Source: Cymodocea nodosa (taxonomy: Eukaryota; Streptophyta; Magnoliopsida; Alismatales; Cymodoceaceae). Taken from it: a DNA stretch of 64,000 nucleotides. The notes under the pieces are model-generated. The model worked only from the letters and a program-made list of their open reading frames with translations. It searched no databases and was not told where the DNA came from. A program made the position numbers and the translations under genes. The DNA is taken from the NCBI GenBank assembly GCA_036874045.1, contig CM072341.1:15946501-16010500 (forward strand). The letters are read 5' to 3'. This document shows, in pieces, positions 33,901 through 44,987 of this stretch; within the stretch, counting starts at the first letter, position 1; every line of letters starts with the position of its first letter.

Positions 33901-35941
33901 ACTACAAGACAGATATTAATCGTTAAAAATTATGGAACATGTAGTACTTAAAAATATGGAGAGTAAGTCATGATGCATGGATTTTGGCCATATGTATGAT
34001 GAAAGTCATAATAATAGTATTTAATTTGTAAACACAAGTAAAAGTTAGAAAATCAAACTTTTAAATAGTTACAATTGGCTAAAAATCATATGAACAGATT
34101 ACAAGAGGTTGTTGGAGCATCAGATCTGGTTAGGATATAGATACTTTTAAAAAAAATAAAGTTTATGTAAAATGCATAGCTTAATTATGGTGCTTTTGTG
34201 CCTAGGTTGTCACCTTAATAAGTTTATTCATTAATATAAGTTTGTGATAATTGAATTCTCCTAAGATTCTACATTAATGGTGGCTATGTAGTGTTGAAGC
34301 GAAAGGTTATAATAAGCTTTATATTTGTCCTTTTGATGAAGTGTTGATGATTCTTGATGTCGTGAATCTTTTATTTGAAATTCCAAATGTCAATCTTGTA
34401 ACTTAAAGAGGGTTTGTGCTATCAGAAAAGTGAGGAATTGAAAATTTTGAAAAATTTTCTTAACTTTTCTAACATTTGTATCGTCTAAGAAAGTTATTTT
34501 TAACTTTCAAAGTATAAAAGGAAAGCCATTTCTAACTTTCAGATTATCAAAAGTCTGAAAGTCAAGAAATACTAGAAATTCCTTCATATATGTTAATATA
34601 ACATATATATTAATATATAATAAATATGATTATAGTATTTAAATATTATATGATATAAATATTCATAATTCATATAAAGTAATATTATATGATATATATA
34701 TAAATAGTAATATAGTATATATCAATATTTATAAATATAATTATTTATTATATGTTAATAATTACATTATTATTTATATGGTTATAATCAATTTAATTAT
34801 TAATAGGTCATGATTTATTATGAAGTTAATAATATTAATATTAAATTTTAAATTATTCATTAAACTTTAAATTATTCAATTTTTCTAACTTTTCGTTGGT
34901 ACCATAAACAACTTCAAATTTCACTTTCTTGACTTTCTATTTTTTTTATTTCTTTCTTCTGATCTCTATTTTTCTTAACTTTCTATTTCATTAATTTCTA
35001 TATTTTTGATGTGACACAAATGAGTCTTTACAATTTTTTCTAACCTACAAAGATAACTTTTAACTTTTCCAAGTACTTTTTATGTACCTCTAATTAGTTA
35101 TATATTTAATGCTTTCATCAATGATAACTGCTACACTATGTTAAGGCTCGCGTTTCTGTTTAGTACACAAGGTGATGCCCACTTGATTGACATATGTCGT
35201 TTCATGTTTTTTGTGCGTGACTTCATATGGCATGCCTATACTCACATTACAATTGAAAATACCCTCCATTGCTTTTCCAATGTTGTGTTGCAGGTGCTTG
35301 ACAACATGAGGAAAACATGTAAACTGAACAAAATCAAATGCGAAGTATGGCAAATCATCCAGTACTCGTTCTATCAATTTTAGCAACTTCTGTATTATTT
35401 GTTAATGGCATTCTTCTCCATAATGAAGATAATGGGGCTTAGTTGGGGAGAGTGGGATGCTTGCATATTTAGCATGAGCCCCCATGTCGTGCTTGGAGCA
35501 GATGTCTTCTATGACAACAAGGGTATGGCATCGTCAGTTTTGAGTACAGTCCTTTTATTTATTTTTATTATTTTTACATTCATTTGTTTGTTCATCATTG
35601 TTGCTAAAATGAATGCTAATGTTATCAGATTTTGATGGTCTTTTCGCCACTGTAACATTCCTGTTGCAGAGATCCCCTGGTTCAATTTTCATTACAACTT
35701 ACTCCAACAGGAGGTGACTTCTCGATTAAAGCCGCCTTATCGTGTAATTTTACATGTAAGCATACTTCAGGAATGCACTTATCATGTTAACTTCTGCAGT
35801 GGTCATCATCGCATTGAGTACTTGATGGCGAAATGGGGATGGAAATGCATCAAGCTTATAGACGTCTACTCCTTCATGCCAGCAAACAAGGTTCCTAATT
35901 TACAGGGAAACATTCAGCTTATCGAAGTTATGTTGGGATAA
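30927..35941 (+). CDS. METTL23-type methyltransferase
   Basis: Exons: 30927-31019, 31223-31327, 31780-31866, 35294-35344, 35429-35522, 35629-35713, 35800-35941. They total 218 residues plus stop with all phases matching. The order is MKDSRYYFGDGENG, EDYGMFVWPCSIALAEYVWQ, the SAM-binding motif I VELGAGTSLPGMVAAKVGA, the acidic post-I strand DVVLTDK, LDNMRKTCKLNKIKCE, GLSWGEWDA, VLGADVFYD (the post-II position of seven-beta-strand methyltransferases), FATVTFLLQRSPGSIFITTY, SGHHRIEYLMAKWGWKC and NIQLIEVML. This is the plant homologue of METTL23, which in animals is reported to methylate histone arginine; the plant substrate is unknown. The ATG was chosen because it opens exon 1 in frame and is followed by the family's Tyr/Gly-rich start. 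Intron 3 is 3.4 kb and holds transposon debris. The gene is divergent from the USP-like leader exon. Confidence 0.9.
32173..32409. repeat. Tandem duplication of about 117 bp
   Basis: Copy 1 at 32173-32289 and copy 2 at 32290-32409 share TTTCTAAGTTATTAATA, TTATTTTTAGAGTTA, TTAGATAGCTAAT and an ending of GATGTATGTA, with scattered substitutions. It is next to the LTR-like end that follows. Confidence 0.8.
32290..33400 (+). mobile_element. Probable worn copia fragment
   Basis: The sequence CTCATAATAATACAATAAC at about 32446 looks like the end of a copia LTR. Further right, about 33165-33200 reads IVSWLMDSIN, like the Gag VxSWLxNSI block. Frames are otherwise closed. Assignment is tentative. Confidence 0.35.
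34406..35027. mobile_element. MITE-like element B, TTA-flanked
   Basis: About 0.62 kb between TTA trinucleotides. The left end AAGAGGGTTTGTGCTATC pairs imperfectly with the complemented right end AGACTCATTTGTGTCACATC. The subterminal sequence again carries AGAAAAGT/ACTTTCT words and an AT-rich core. Non-coding, in METTL23 intron 3. Confidence 0.5.
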
Positions 35942-36176
35942 TGAAAATCTCATGATTAATTGAGATCATATTTGCTGTGAACGGCGTTGATTGTATTAGA
36001 TAGATCATTATTTAGTAGTAAGAAAGTAAAATTATTATGATAAAGCATCGAAGTACTAACAAAGAGAAATACAGACGTCAATCAAGATGCAAATAATGAA
36101 GCTTGGAAAGGTTTCCCGATGCGGTAGCCATCGGCTGATAAAAGACAAGAGAAGTGCAAAAAAACCTCTAATAAAT

Positions 36177-36421
36177 TGTTAAGGTCTTTCCTCTTGGTGG
36201 AAGATCTTAAAAGTACCTGTGGGTGGAAGAGTTTGAATCTACGATTGATAAGCTAAATGGTCAAAGTTTGAGAGGTGATAATCTCTCCCGTTAGGGTTTA
36301 CAATACAAATCACAAAATCAATGTCTTAATCTTCTTCATCCTACTTATTTAAAGATTCTCCTATCGTAACCGAACACTCTATTACCCAACTACAAATCTG
36401 ATACAAACATATGGCAGAACA
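36177..36421 (-). repeat. 3' LTR of the gypsy-like element
   Basis: Starts TGTTAAGG and ends AACA in plus-strand reading. It is homologous to 37654-37900, with shared blocks such as GATAATCTCTC, AATCACAAAATCAATG and CTATTTAAAGAT-like sequence. Confidence 0.82.
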
Positions 36422-36598
36422 TTACTCCCTTACCTCAAAAACCTTGTCCTCAAGATTAGGAAAAAGAGTCAACAATTCTCACGTGGCCATCTATTCTTCT
36501 TCATCTACCAGTGCACTAACACCTTGGTGATTGGTGCATTGCCATTCTTCTAGCTAAGAGCTTGAATTGTTGTTTATTCTCCACGAGAAGCTGACTAG

Positions 36599-37067
36599 TT
36601 AATTAGATTGAATGACAATATTCATGGGTCCTACCTTCCTGTGCAATTGTAATATGTGAAATACTAGATGCACATTAGATGTTGGTGTTAATTTCAGATG
36701 GTATGCAACATTGTCCACCCGTTCTAACACTTCAAATGGGCCATGGAAGCAAGCTGCCAATTTCTGGTTTTTACAATTGCTCACAGTATTTTGGTGATAC
36801 AATTGTACTTTGAGATAGATGAAATCACCTAACTCCAAAGGAATCATCTTGTTGTTGTTTATGAACCAAGGACTTCATGCATTGTTGCACCTCACGAAGG
36901 TGAATCCGCAACTTATGCAAAACTTCATCCCAAGATTTCAACTCTTCCTCCATTGCTACTGTTCTAGTAGTTTCTAGAATATAGGACAGCATTGTTGGTG
37001 GTGCAGCTCCATACAGCATTGTTGCATTCAATTGTGCCATGTCAAGAGGTATTCCACCAGTATTCAA
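36599..37067 (-). pseudogene. Gypsy integrase C-terminal remnant
   Basis: Upstream part MAQLNATMLYGAAPPTML, then MEEELKSWDEVLHKLRIHL and QQCMKSLVHKQQ (37067-36825). A frame change leads into LGDFIYLKVQLYHQNTV, AACFHGPFEVLERVDNVAYH and SNVHLVFHILQL (36847-36599). This is the familiar end of plant Ty3/gypsy integrase (LYGR.PP ... GD.VYL ... GP..V...VG.VAY ... HPVFHVSQL). The GPY-like module is kept; no chromodomain is visible. Confidence 0.85.
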
Positions 37068-37638
37068 CTTATGGTAGCTAATAGGACCAATTGTGGGGTT
37101 GCTGAAATGTGAAGTAATGTAAGTAATTCTCTAAAGTTTTGTTCAGCACCTTTCTTTGTCTATCTGTTTGGAGGTGATAGGTTGATGACATGCATAATTT
37201 GGACTCTTTTAATTTCAACAGCTCTTACCAAAAGGAACTAGCAAATATGAAATCACTATCACAAACTATCGACCTTGCACCCCATATAATTTCACCACCT
37301 CTTTCAAAAATGAGTGAGCCACGTCCTTTGTTGTATATAGATGTTTCATGACTGTAAAATGTCCACATTTTGTGAATCTATCTACAACTATCAAAATAGT
37401 TGTCTTCCCTTTTGACGGTTGTAATCCATTTATGAAATCCATGCTAACGTCGAACTAAACTCTTTGTCCACATCCATTTTCTTTTCCCCCTCGACTCCAT
37501 TTTCTTTTCAAGAGCACTCACCCTAGAGTCCACTTGAGTTTCCAATGTGTTAGCTTCACATCTATGTGACGGATCACATATGTAAGGTTTGGTTCCTCCA
37601 TTAATGCTGGTGTGCTTTTGTGGTTGGTGAATCAAGGG

Positions 37639-37650
37639 ACTTTGATACCA
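37639..37650 (-). other. Primer-binding-site-like sequence
   Basis: Minus-strand TGGTATCAAAGT next to the 5' LTR of the gypsy-like element. Initiator-Met type. Confidence 0.65.
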
Positions 37651-37653
37651 CTT

Positions 37654-37900
37654 TGTTAAAGTCCTTCCCCTTAATGGAAGACCTTAAGGAGTACCTATGG
37701 GTAGAAGAGCTTAGATCTATAATTGATAAGGTATTTACCTATGGTCATAGTTCGAGTGGTGATAATCTCTCTAGCTAAGGTTTATAAAATAAATCACAAA
37801 ATCAATGGCCCAATCTTCTTCAACCTACCTATTTAAAGATCCCCCCTACCGTAATTGAACACACGATTACCTAATTACAAATCCAATACAACATATAACA
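37654..37900 (-). repeat. 5' LTR of the gypsy-like element
   Basis: Starts TGTTAAAG and ends AACA in plus-strand reading. Partner of 36177-36421, with visible substitutions and small indels. Confidence 0.82.
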
Positions 37901-39577
37901 TAATAGAAATTCATTCGATTAAATGACAAATTTCTATGTCCTTATTCAAATATTGGTTAAAACGTGTATGCTTTCATATATTCATGGCAAACCAAACTAA
38001 CTAATGGGAAAAACATAGGAAAAAACTAACAAAACATATGTTTAATACCCTCAATCCATTAAGATTTTTTATTACAAAATCAATGGTTTATATTTGAAAA
38101 AACAGTGAATATCAAAACTTTCAGATCAAAAATTAATATTTATCTAATTGAAACGAAAACTTATAAACTTAGCAAACATCTATTAAACTTGATCGGATAC
38201 AATTACTACCACACTGTTTATCTATAAAGAAGCACAAGATACCTTTAGAAAGGTTCTCTAAAAGCGGTTCTAGAAAATTTATTCTATAATTCTAAACATT
38301 GAACTTAAGGATGGACAACTTGGAAGGCAGTCCACGCTTAAGGGGGTGAAGATAGGATGTTCCTTTGGTAACGTAGAATTATAGATGATCAACCGGTTGA
38401 CCATTTCTTGGTTTTGGTCGAATATGGGGACGATCATCTCGTTCATGTTTATTTTGCTCACATGTGTAGAAGAAAATTCTGATATGATATTGCAAGCATT
38501 CGATTAAAAAACACGTCTACAAACATGCTCTACTGGAAACATTCAAGCTAATGTACTTTCGTGTTCCATTGTATGATGGAACTTTCATGACTACCAAGTT
38601 TCCAACATCTCGTATACAGCTTTTATATTTTTGTTTCAAGCGTTCAACAATGGCAATGCTTCTTCCAAGCACATTTCATCAAATAAAAAGTAGAATCTTC
38701 CATTTTTATAAGAAATCCTGTGTTGAAACACTATCATCATATAAAAAGCAGATATGATTCCATTACATTGCAAGAATTCGAGCTGATACAATGTTTTAAA
38801 GATAACTGCCACCATCCTTGGTTGTATTGTTTGGTCATCAATATATTCATGACTACCGGTCGCCTAAAACTGTATATTTTTCCTACTTCAAGGAAGTTCT
38901 AAATACCATGCCCGCACACGCACAGCGAAAGGAATATCTGATTAAAATGGACGTCACGAAACTTTATGGCAAGAATTCATGAAACCATTTAGTGATCGCC
39001 CAATGTAGAAGTCCATTTGCAAAAGGAAATGAAAGGCATGGAGGCAATCCAACAATAAAAACCACAATAATTGTTGCCATTATATACACGGCAAGAATAA
39101 TTTCCCTTTTAACTAATCAAGGTTACTTCTTGCGTTATACATCCTAGCATGTGCAGGTACAACTGCTAACTGACCAACATCATAGTCATTTGCGTCAATT
39201 TTTTTCCCATCATTTGATAAATAATGGCACAATCATGCTGTTGCACATTCTCTTCCATCCGCAAACATTGACACATATAGCACAGTGATCCAAGCCTTAT
39301 TGTGCCATAGCGTTCCTTTGCTATATAGTTGTAACATACAAAATGTTCCTACTCTATGTCCTAGAGACGAAAGGGGTCAATTCCAAGATAAAATAGTAAA
39401 AGCACAATATGTTAATACGTATTTTGTAAGTATGGTGTTTACCTGTTGTTGCTACCAACTTCTTGAGTACAAACCATTACCTGTTAATGAGGATAATTTT
39501 TTCGTCAAATGGCAAATGAGGTAAAAATCATCTTCTTGAAGGATGAAAAAAACAAGGTCTCACCAAACAAAGCTGAG
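37901..39577. other. AT-rich spacer, no gene seen
   Basis: Between the gypsy-like element and the 3' end of the PRP4-like gene. Only short open frames without motifs. The right part is presumed 3' UTR and flank of PRP4 (minus strand). Confidence 0.5.
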
Positions 39578-42500
39578 TTAATCAACATCCATGGTAATGC
39601 TATCCTTTTCATCCACCCCACTGGACCAAAGTTTGATGGTGCGATCATATGCAACTGTCGCCAGTTGTTGCCCATCTGTATTGTTGGATAATAATGAGCA
39701 CAATATTACCAAAAAGGAGAGCCAAGTATGCATCATACCTCCTGTCATGTCTAAGCTCATTATCTTTTCTTCGTGTGCAGCGAGTGTCTTTATGTGCTTG
39801 AAATCTCGACCAGACCACAACTGAAAGCAATGGATATGAATCAAGATAATGTAAGCTTTTCGACTTGCCATGCCCATATTTATTATTAGGAACCAAGTTT
39901 GTCGTCTACAGTTACTATTTATTCGGCAGGATACCTTGAAATAATTTTAATTTTGTCCACATGTAGACGCTAAGAATGTCATGACTTTAAAGTGAGATCA
40001 TCAAAAACAAACTATAAAAAGCAAGATCTATAAGAAATTTATTTTTCATCATCTTAATTTTAATTGTGTAGAGTTACTTGAGTAAATGGTAAAAATTACC
40101 TTGACACTAGAGTCATATGATGCAGTCGCCAGAAAATAACCTTCCTGAGGCTCATATTTTATATGTGAAATAAGACGGGAATGAGCTGGTATTATGTATA
40201 AAGACTTCCTGTTTCTCAAATCCCATATACGACATGCATTATCCTCACCACCAGTTGCAAGATGATATCCATTTGGAGAAAAGCAAGCTCCAAGAATCTG
40301 CATAATTTAAACCAATCATTTTTCAATAAAAATCAGAAATAACATGAATAAAAGACTTGTGGATATAGAACACAAATATAAGATCTCAAACTAAATTGCT
40401 AAAAAACTTTTAAGTCATTATTTGCCTAAGAATAGAATCTTTTTTTGCTAGCTAGCACTCACAGGTTTAACATGTCCTTCTAAGGCTAGAATACTTCTTC
40501 CTGTACGAAGATCCCAAACACGAGCTAGTGCATCTAGACCACAAGATGCTGCTAAAGATCCATCAGGATGAAAACAAATTGTATATAGACTTCTGCTATG
40601 ACCTTCTTGGTATAGCAACTCCACACCAGTATTGATATCCCATAGTCTCCATGTTTTATCAAAACTGGCAGTTCCAAGGTACCTTCCTGAAGGATGGAAT
40701 GCAACACGACCAAGTCGATCCAAATGCCCAGTGAAGGTATTTAAGAGAGAACCATCAGTGTTCCATAATTTTGCAGTTTTATCTGCTGATCCAGTCACTA
40801 AGCAGTTGCCAACGGGAGAAAATGATACATCCGTTGCTCGCTCTGTGTGACCTTTCAAAGTAGAAACTTTCTGTACTTGAGGCATACTCCATATTTTTGT
40901 GATTCCACTCCAGGAACTAGAAAGAGTAAAATCAAGAAGCATTAACGAAAAAGACAACACAAGAGGAATGTAAAAGTCATATGTAATGTAAATCATCCCA
41001 TGTACAACAATGAAAAAAGAACAAGGAAAACAAGAACAATGAGTGCCGAGGCAAACCCAATTTACAGTTATACCATTGCCTTTGAATTGTCAAATCTGTC
41101 AGGATAATCATTCAGATCTACCGAAATCAGCCAAATGACTGCCTTGAAGAATGACTAACTACATAATGATTTAAGAGTGATTACATTTTTCTGGACCTTA
41201 GTTTTGACTTTACACCTAAAAATATACAAGAATATGGATTTATCCTATAATAAGACATACCCAGCTATCTAGAATGCCTCCTCCTCATGAACAAGCTTGA
41301 CCATTTGCCAACAGTCACTGAGACATGGATTGTACACAATTGACAATACTTCCTCACCATGAAAAACTTGATATGATTAGGTATTCAAGATCTTCAAAAG
41401 TAACTTGCTGCCAGAAATTCCATTTAATTGGCCTTGTGGCTTGTAGACCAATCCTTCCTCGGGAGTGTTGCTTGAAGGGTAGCAACACTGACCACTCAAG
41501 AAAAAAGGTCAGATAACTTGTCTCAAAGAACAATGTACCTTGTTGCTTGCCACTAAATGAAGACCACTTTGACAACCCATTTCCTCAAAATCATGCACAA
41601 TTCATTGTAATTAAGAAGCAGCTGAGACTAGAATGTGCAATACTGAAAGCAAGCAGATGATAAATCCATTATATGAAAGACATTCAAGCCAAACTACTAT
41701 TGCAATTATAAAAGAATGGCATACTTTTAACATGGGCTTGAAATTGAACAAATGCCTCACAAACTATAGAGGCTATCTCTAGCTAGATGCTTCGTAATTC
41801 CATTAATATTATTCACTATTTAGAATAGACTGTGGCAACTACAGCAGGATTGAAGAAAAATTTCTAACTGAAGATTACAAATTAGTTGCCGTTTGTAATT
41901 AAGGGTGATTCATAATCAATCAGTTAATAGGTTCATTTGCCACGGTGTCTTATATCATATATATTGTCCAAATTAAGGCACCATGTTACCTTGTGGCAAG
42001 CATGGATCCATCGTGGGAAAAGGAGCATCCACAAAGAGGCCTGTCATCGCCCACCTCGGTGCAGCTTAAGTGGTATGCAGCAGCCTGTTTGTTCACAACA
42101 TAGTCTGCCTCAGCTTGGAGGTCCTCGTCGGGATCATCCCTCCTCCTCTTAGCCCTGTCGAGTCTGGCGGCGGCCCTGAGGAGGGAATATTCGGCAATGT
42201 AGAGCCTTGCATCCAGCAGGTCCCTGTGGCCTTCAGTGTAGAAGGGATAACGGACTTCGTCTTCCCCTTCTTGTTGTTGTTCATCTTCGTAAGAGAGCTC
42301 GTGAGGGCCTTGAATGTGAAGCTTTCCCTCGGCTTCGAGGGCGAGCATCAGGGACCTGAGGCGGTCTCGGCGTTCCATCTCGCGCTCCCCAAAGAGGGTA
42401 ACGGGCTCGGCGAGGCGGCGGAGGAGGGCGCGGACGGCGGAGTCGTTGGTGGGAACGGCCATGGAGTAGGCACGGCGCTTGGCGAGGAAGTCTTGGACAG

Positions 42501-42732
42501 CCTTTTCCTGTCGTTGCCGGGCAAGGCGACTCTCCTCTGAAACCTCGTATTCGCCGCCGCCGTCATCGTCGTCGTAGACGCTGTCGTCGTTGTTGTTAGG
42601 AGGCAGAGGGACGGGGGCGATGGTAGGAGTTGTTATTTCTGGGAGCACGACTTTGGGATCCGACGATTGCTGCAATTGTTCTACATCTCCAGGGAATGGT
42701 TCCTGCTGCTCTTCTTCCACTTCGTCACCCAT
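39578..42732 (-). CDS. PRP4: U4/U6 snRNP protein PRP4-like, WD40
   Basis: Exons on the minus strand: 42732-41990, 40916-40463, 40297-40100, 39820-39739, 39675-39578. Phases fit and give 524 residues plus stop, a usual length for the family. The N-terminus is acidic (MGDEVEEEQQEP). The PRP4 splicing-factor motif follows as VRALLRRLAEPVTLFGERE. Seven WD40 repeats follow, for example TSSWSGITKIWS, LKGHTERATDVSFSP, TGSADKTAKLWN, FTGHLDRLGRVAFHP, ATASYDSSVKLWS and VAYDRTIKLWSS. PRP4 is a core part of the U4/U6-U5 tri-snRNP needed for spliceosome assembly in the nucleus; the Arabidopsis homologue is LACHESIS. The ATG was chosen where the acidic region begins. Nothing is missing. Confidence 0.95.
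40917..41989 (-). other. PRP4 intron 1
   Basis: About 1.07 kb between exon 1 (splicing-factor motif) and the WD40 exons. No gene or repeat is seen in it. Confidence 0.7.
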
Positions 42733-44987
42733 GGCCGTCGTCCTTGCCTCCGATGGACGGACGGAACGTAGACAGAGATGACTAGGGTTTATATAAGTCT
42801 TTCCAGCATTAGAAACGGGGCAACTAACATTTTTTGAGTATGATTTACTATGATCATTTTTTAGGGTTGTCTTTTTTCGTATGTGTTTATTGGAATTGTA
42901 TGATTCCAATAATAGCAATATTTTGTGTATGATTTCTTACTCGCTTCAAATAACAGCAAGTGATGTCATGGATACATGTAAATCTAATCACAAATATCCT
43001 TAAATTTTAGGCATAAATATGCAAGTTAAAGTTCATGTCTCACCTTTATCTTAAACAAGCAATAGCTAAACTTAGATTAGGTTCGATATACCTTAGGTCT
43101 TGTTTATATATATTTTTCGTATAAAAATTATAGAAAATAGAAATAACAGAATATGATAATATATGATAGAAAATGTAGTATTGTTCGTATACTAAAGAAA
43201 ATAAGATATTTATGTAATTATAGAAAATGACAAAAAATTAAATAATAAATTAGGGAAATAAATTTTTAAAAATTATTATATCTAAAAAATAATAAATTAA
43301 ATATCATAATATTTATTAACATTTCATTAAATACAAATGTAATATGTAAAATAAGATATTTATAATTAATATAAACAACATTGTTTATTACAATTCAAAT
43401 TTGTTCGAGAATAATCAACATATTATAAATGTTATATCACATATTATATATTATCTTTTCACCACATAGAGAATATAATTTATTCATACATTTGGTCAAT
43501 TACTCTCTTTCTTTATTGGACACACATTTTATTAGTATAACATATTACTTCTTCAATAATGATAAGAATTTTATTAGAATTATCAACATTCATTTTAACT
43601 AATTCATTTGCAAGATCTTCAAGTAAATATTTTTTTATTTAATATATTATTTATATTGTGTTAAAATATGTTAACATTTTATTTAATGTTATTAAGTTAT
43701 ACTAGAATTAACATTATTTATTTAACGTATTATTAAGTTGAGTTGAATATATTAATATATTATTTATTCTTATAACATTAACATCATTATACTTTAATAT
43801 ATTATAATATGGTATCATTCTTAAAGTTATTTTTCATTTTAATCTATTATAATTATAATATATTATTATTTATTATTATTATTATTATCATTTATTTTAA
43901 TGTATTATTTCTTTAATATATTATTTATTATTATAATTATAATTACTATATTTTAATTTATTATAATTATGTTAATAATTATATATTATTTATTATATTA
44001 CAAGCCAATATTATTTCTCATCATTTCTAAATAAATGAGATGAAAAATGATAAAAAATATTTTTTTTAATATGAACAATAGGAAATCATCTTCTCTCATT
44101 TTTATTAACACAGAAAATAAAGAGAAAAAAATTTCCTTCATTTTTTAGTTGCACAAACCCCCATTAATATTAAGTTACAAATAGATTTACATCTAAATTA
44201 CAAGGATTATTCCAAACATAAGGAAGTCTATATTAGACTATAGCTAGCTATAAAAAAAGAAACAAATAATATTCATTTGGGTGACAAGTTTGTTTACATT
44301 AAGACTTATTTATGTCACTGAAACTAACGAAAATAAGTAATTAAAAGAAACTACAGGAAATAGGAATTAATAGAATTTATTTTCTTTTTGACTGATTTTC
44401 TTATGTCTATACTTAGATAGGAAACAAGATGAAAATAATCATTTGTGCCTAAATCTACTCAAACAAACAGAAAATGATAATTTTTTGATCATTTATCAAA
44501 TGAACATGCCTTACTCTGAATTATTTTGCTAAACACATTCTTAACATTTCAAACTAACCAATTACAACATGGAAAAAAACAGAAACTATAAACCTTGCCA
44601 AATCAAAAAGAAAAAGTTCAATTTTGTTTGAATTACATGATAATACCAAGTGTACAAAAAAATCAATCATCTTGACTTCAACAAAAATAGAAGAAAAGCC
44701 AAAATGCCAAATTATTAACAATCATCTTGACCAGCATGGAACTTGGGACTACATGAACTACAAAAATTTTCCCCGTCATCTGCAGATATTGGACTACATG
44801 AAATCAGCTACGCCAGACTTGTTTTCTGCTCTCAAACTGCCTCCTCATTTCACCTTCTTGCAGGTTAAAAAAGATCCTCCACAATGCATTAGTAAAAGAA
44901 CGACTTTCAAGAAAAGGGTTCAGAAGACCTGAGAAAAGGATCTCCCCTGAAAACTGAGACCCAAAACACTGCCAGATATGCTACTGA
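42733..44987. other. Spacer: PRP4 promoter, MITE-like element, gene 3' flank
   Basis: The left part is the presumed PRP4 promoter. 43096-44163 is a MITE-like element. The right 0.8 kb is the 3' flank of the next minus-strand gene. No coding sequence is supported. Confidence 0.55.
43096..44163. mobile_element. MITE-like element C, TTA-flanked
   Basis: About 1.07 kb between TTA trinucleotides. The left end is GGTCTTGTTTATATATA. The complemented right end is TGGGGGTTTGTGCAACTA. Subterminal runs of GAAAATAGAAAT/ATTTTCT type and a very AT-rich core with many ATTATT words are like the other members. No coding capacity. Confidence 0.5.

Larger units (their letters stand above)
31867..35293 (+). other. 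METTL23 intron 3, transposon-filled
   Basis: A long intron with a tandem duplication (32173-32409), a probable copia LTR/Gag remnant (32.2-33.4 kb), AT-rich sequence, and a TTA-flanked MITE-like element (34406-35027). No gene is seen in it. Confidence 0.6.
36177..37900 (-). mobile_element. Short internally deleted Ty3/gypsy-like element
   Basis: Two LTRs of about 245 bp flank only 1.23 kb of internal DNA. The internal part retains the end of a gypsy integrase and a tRNA primer site, but no reverse transcriptase, RNase H, protease or Gag. The element is on the minus strand. Flanking 5-mers TAAAT and TAATA match only partly as a target duplication. It could move only with help from another element. 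Confidence 0.8.
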
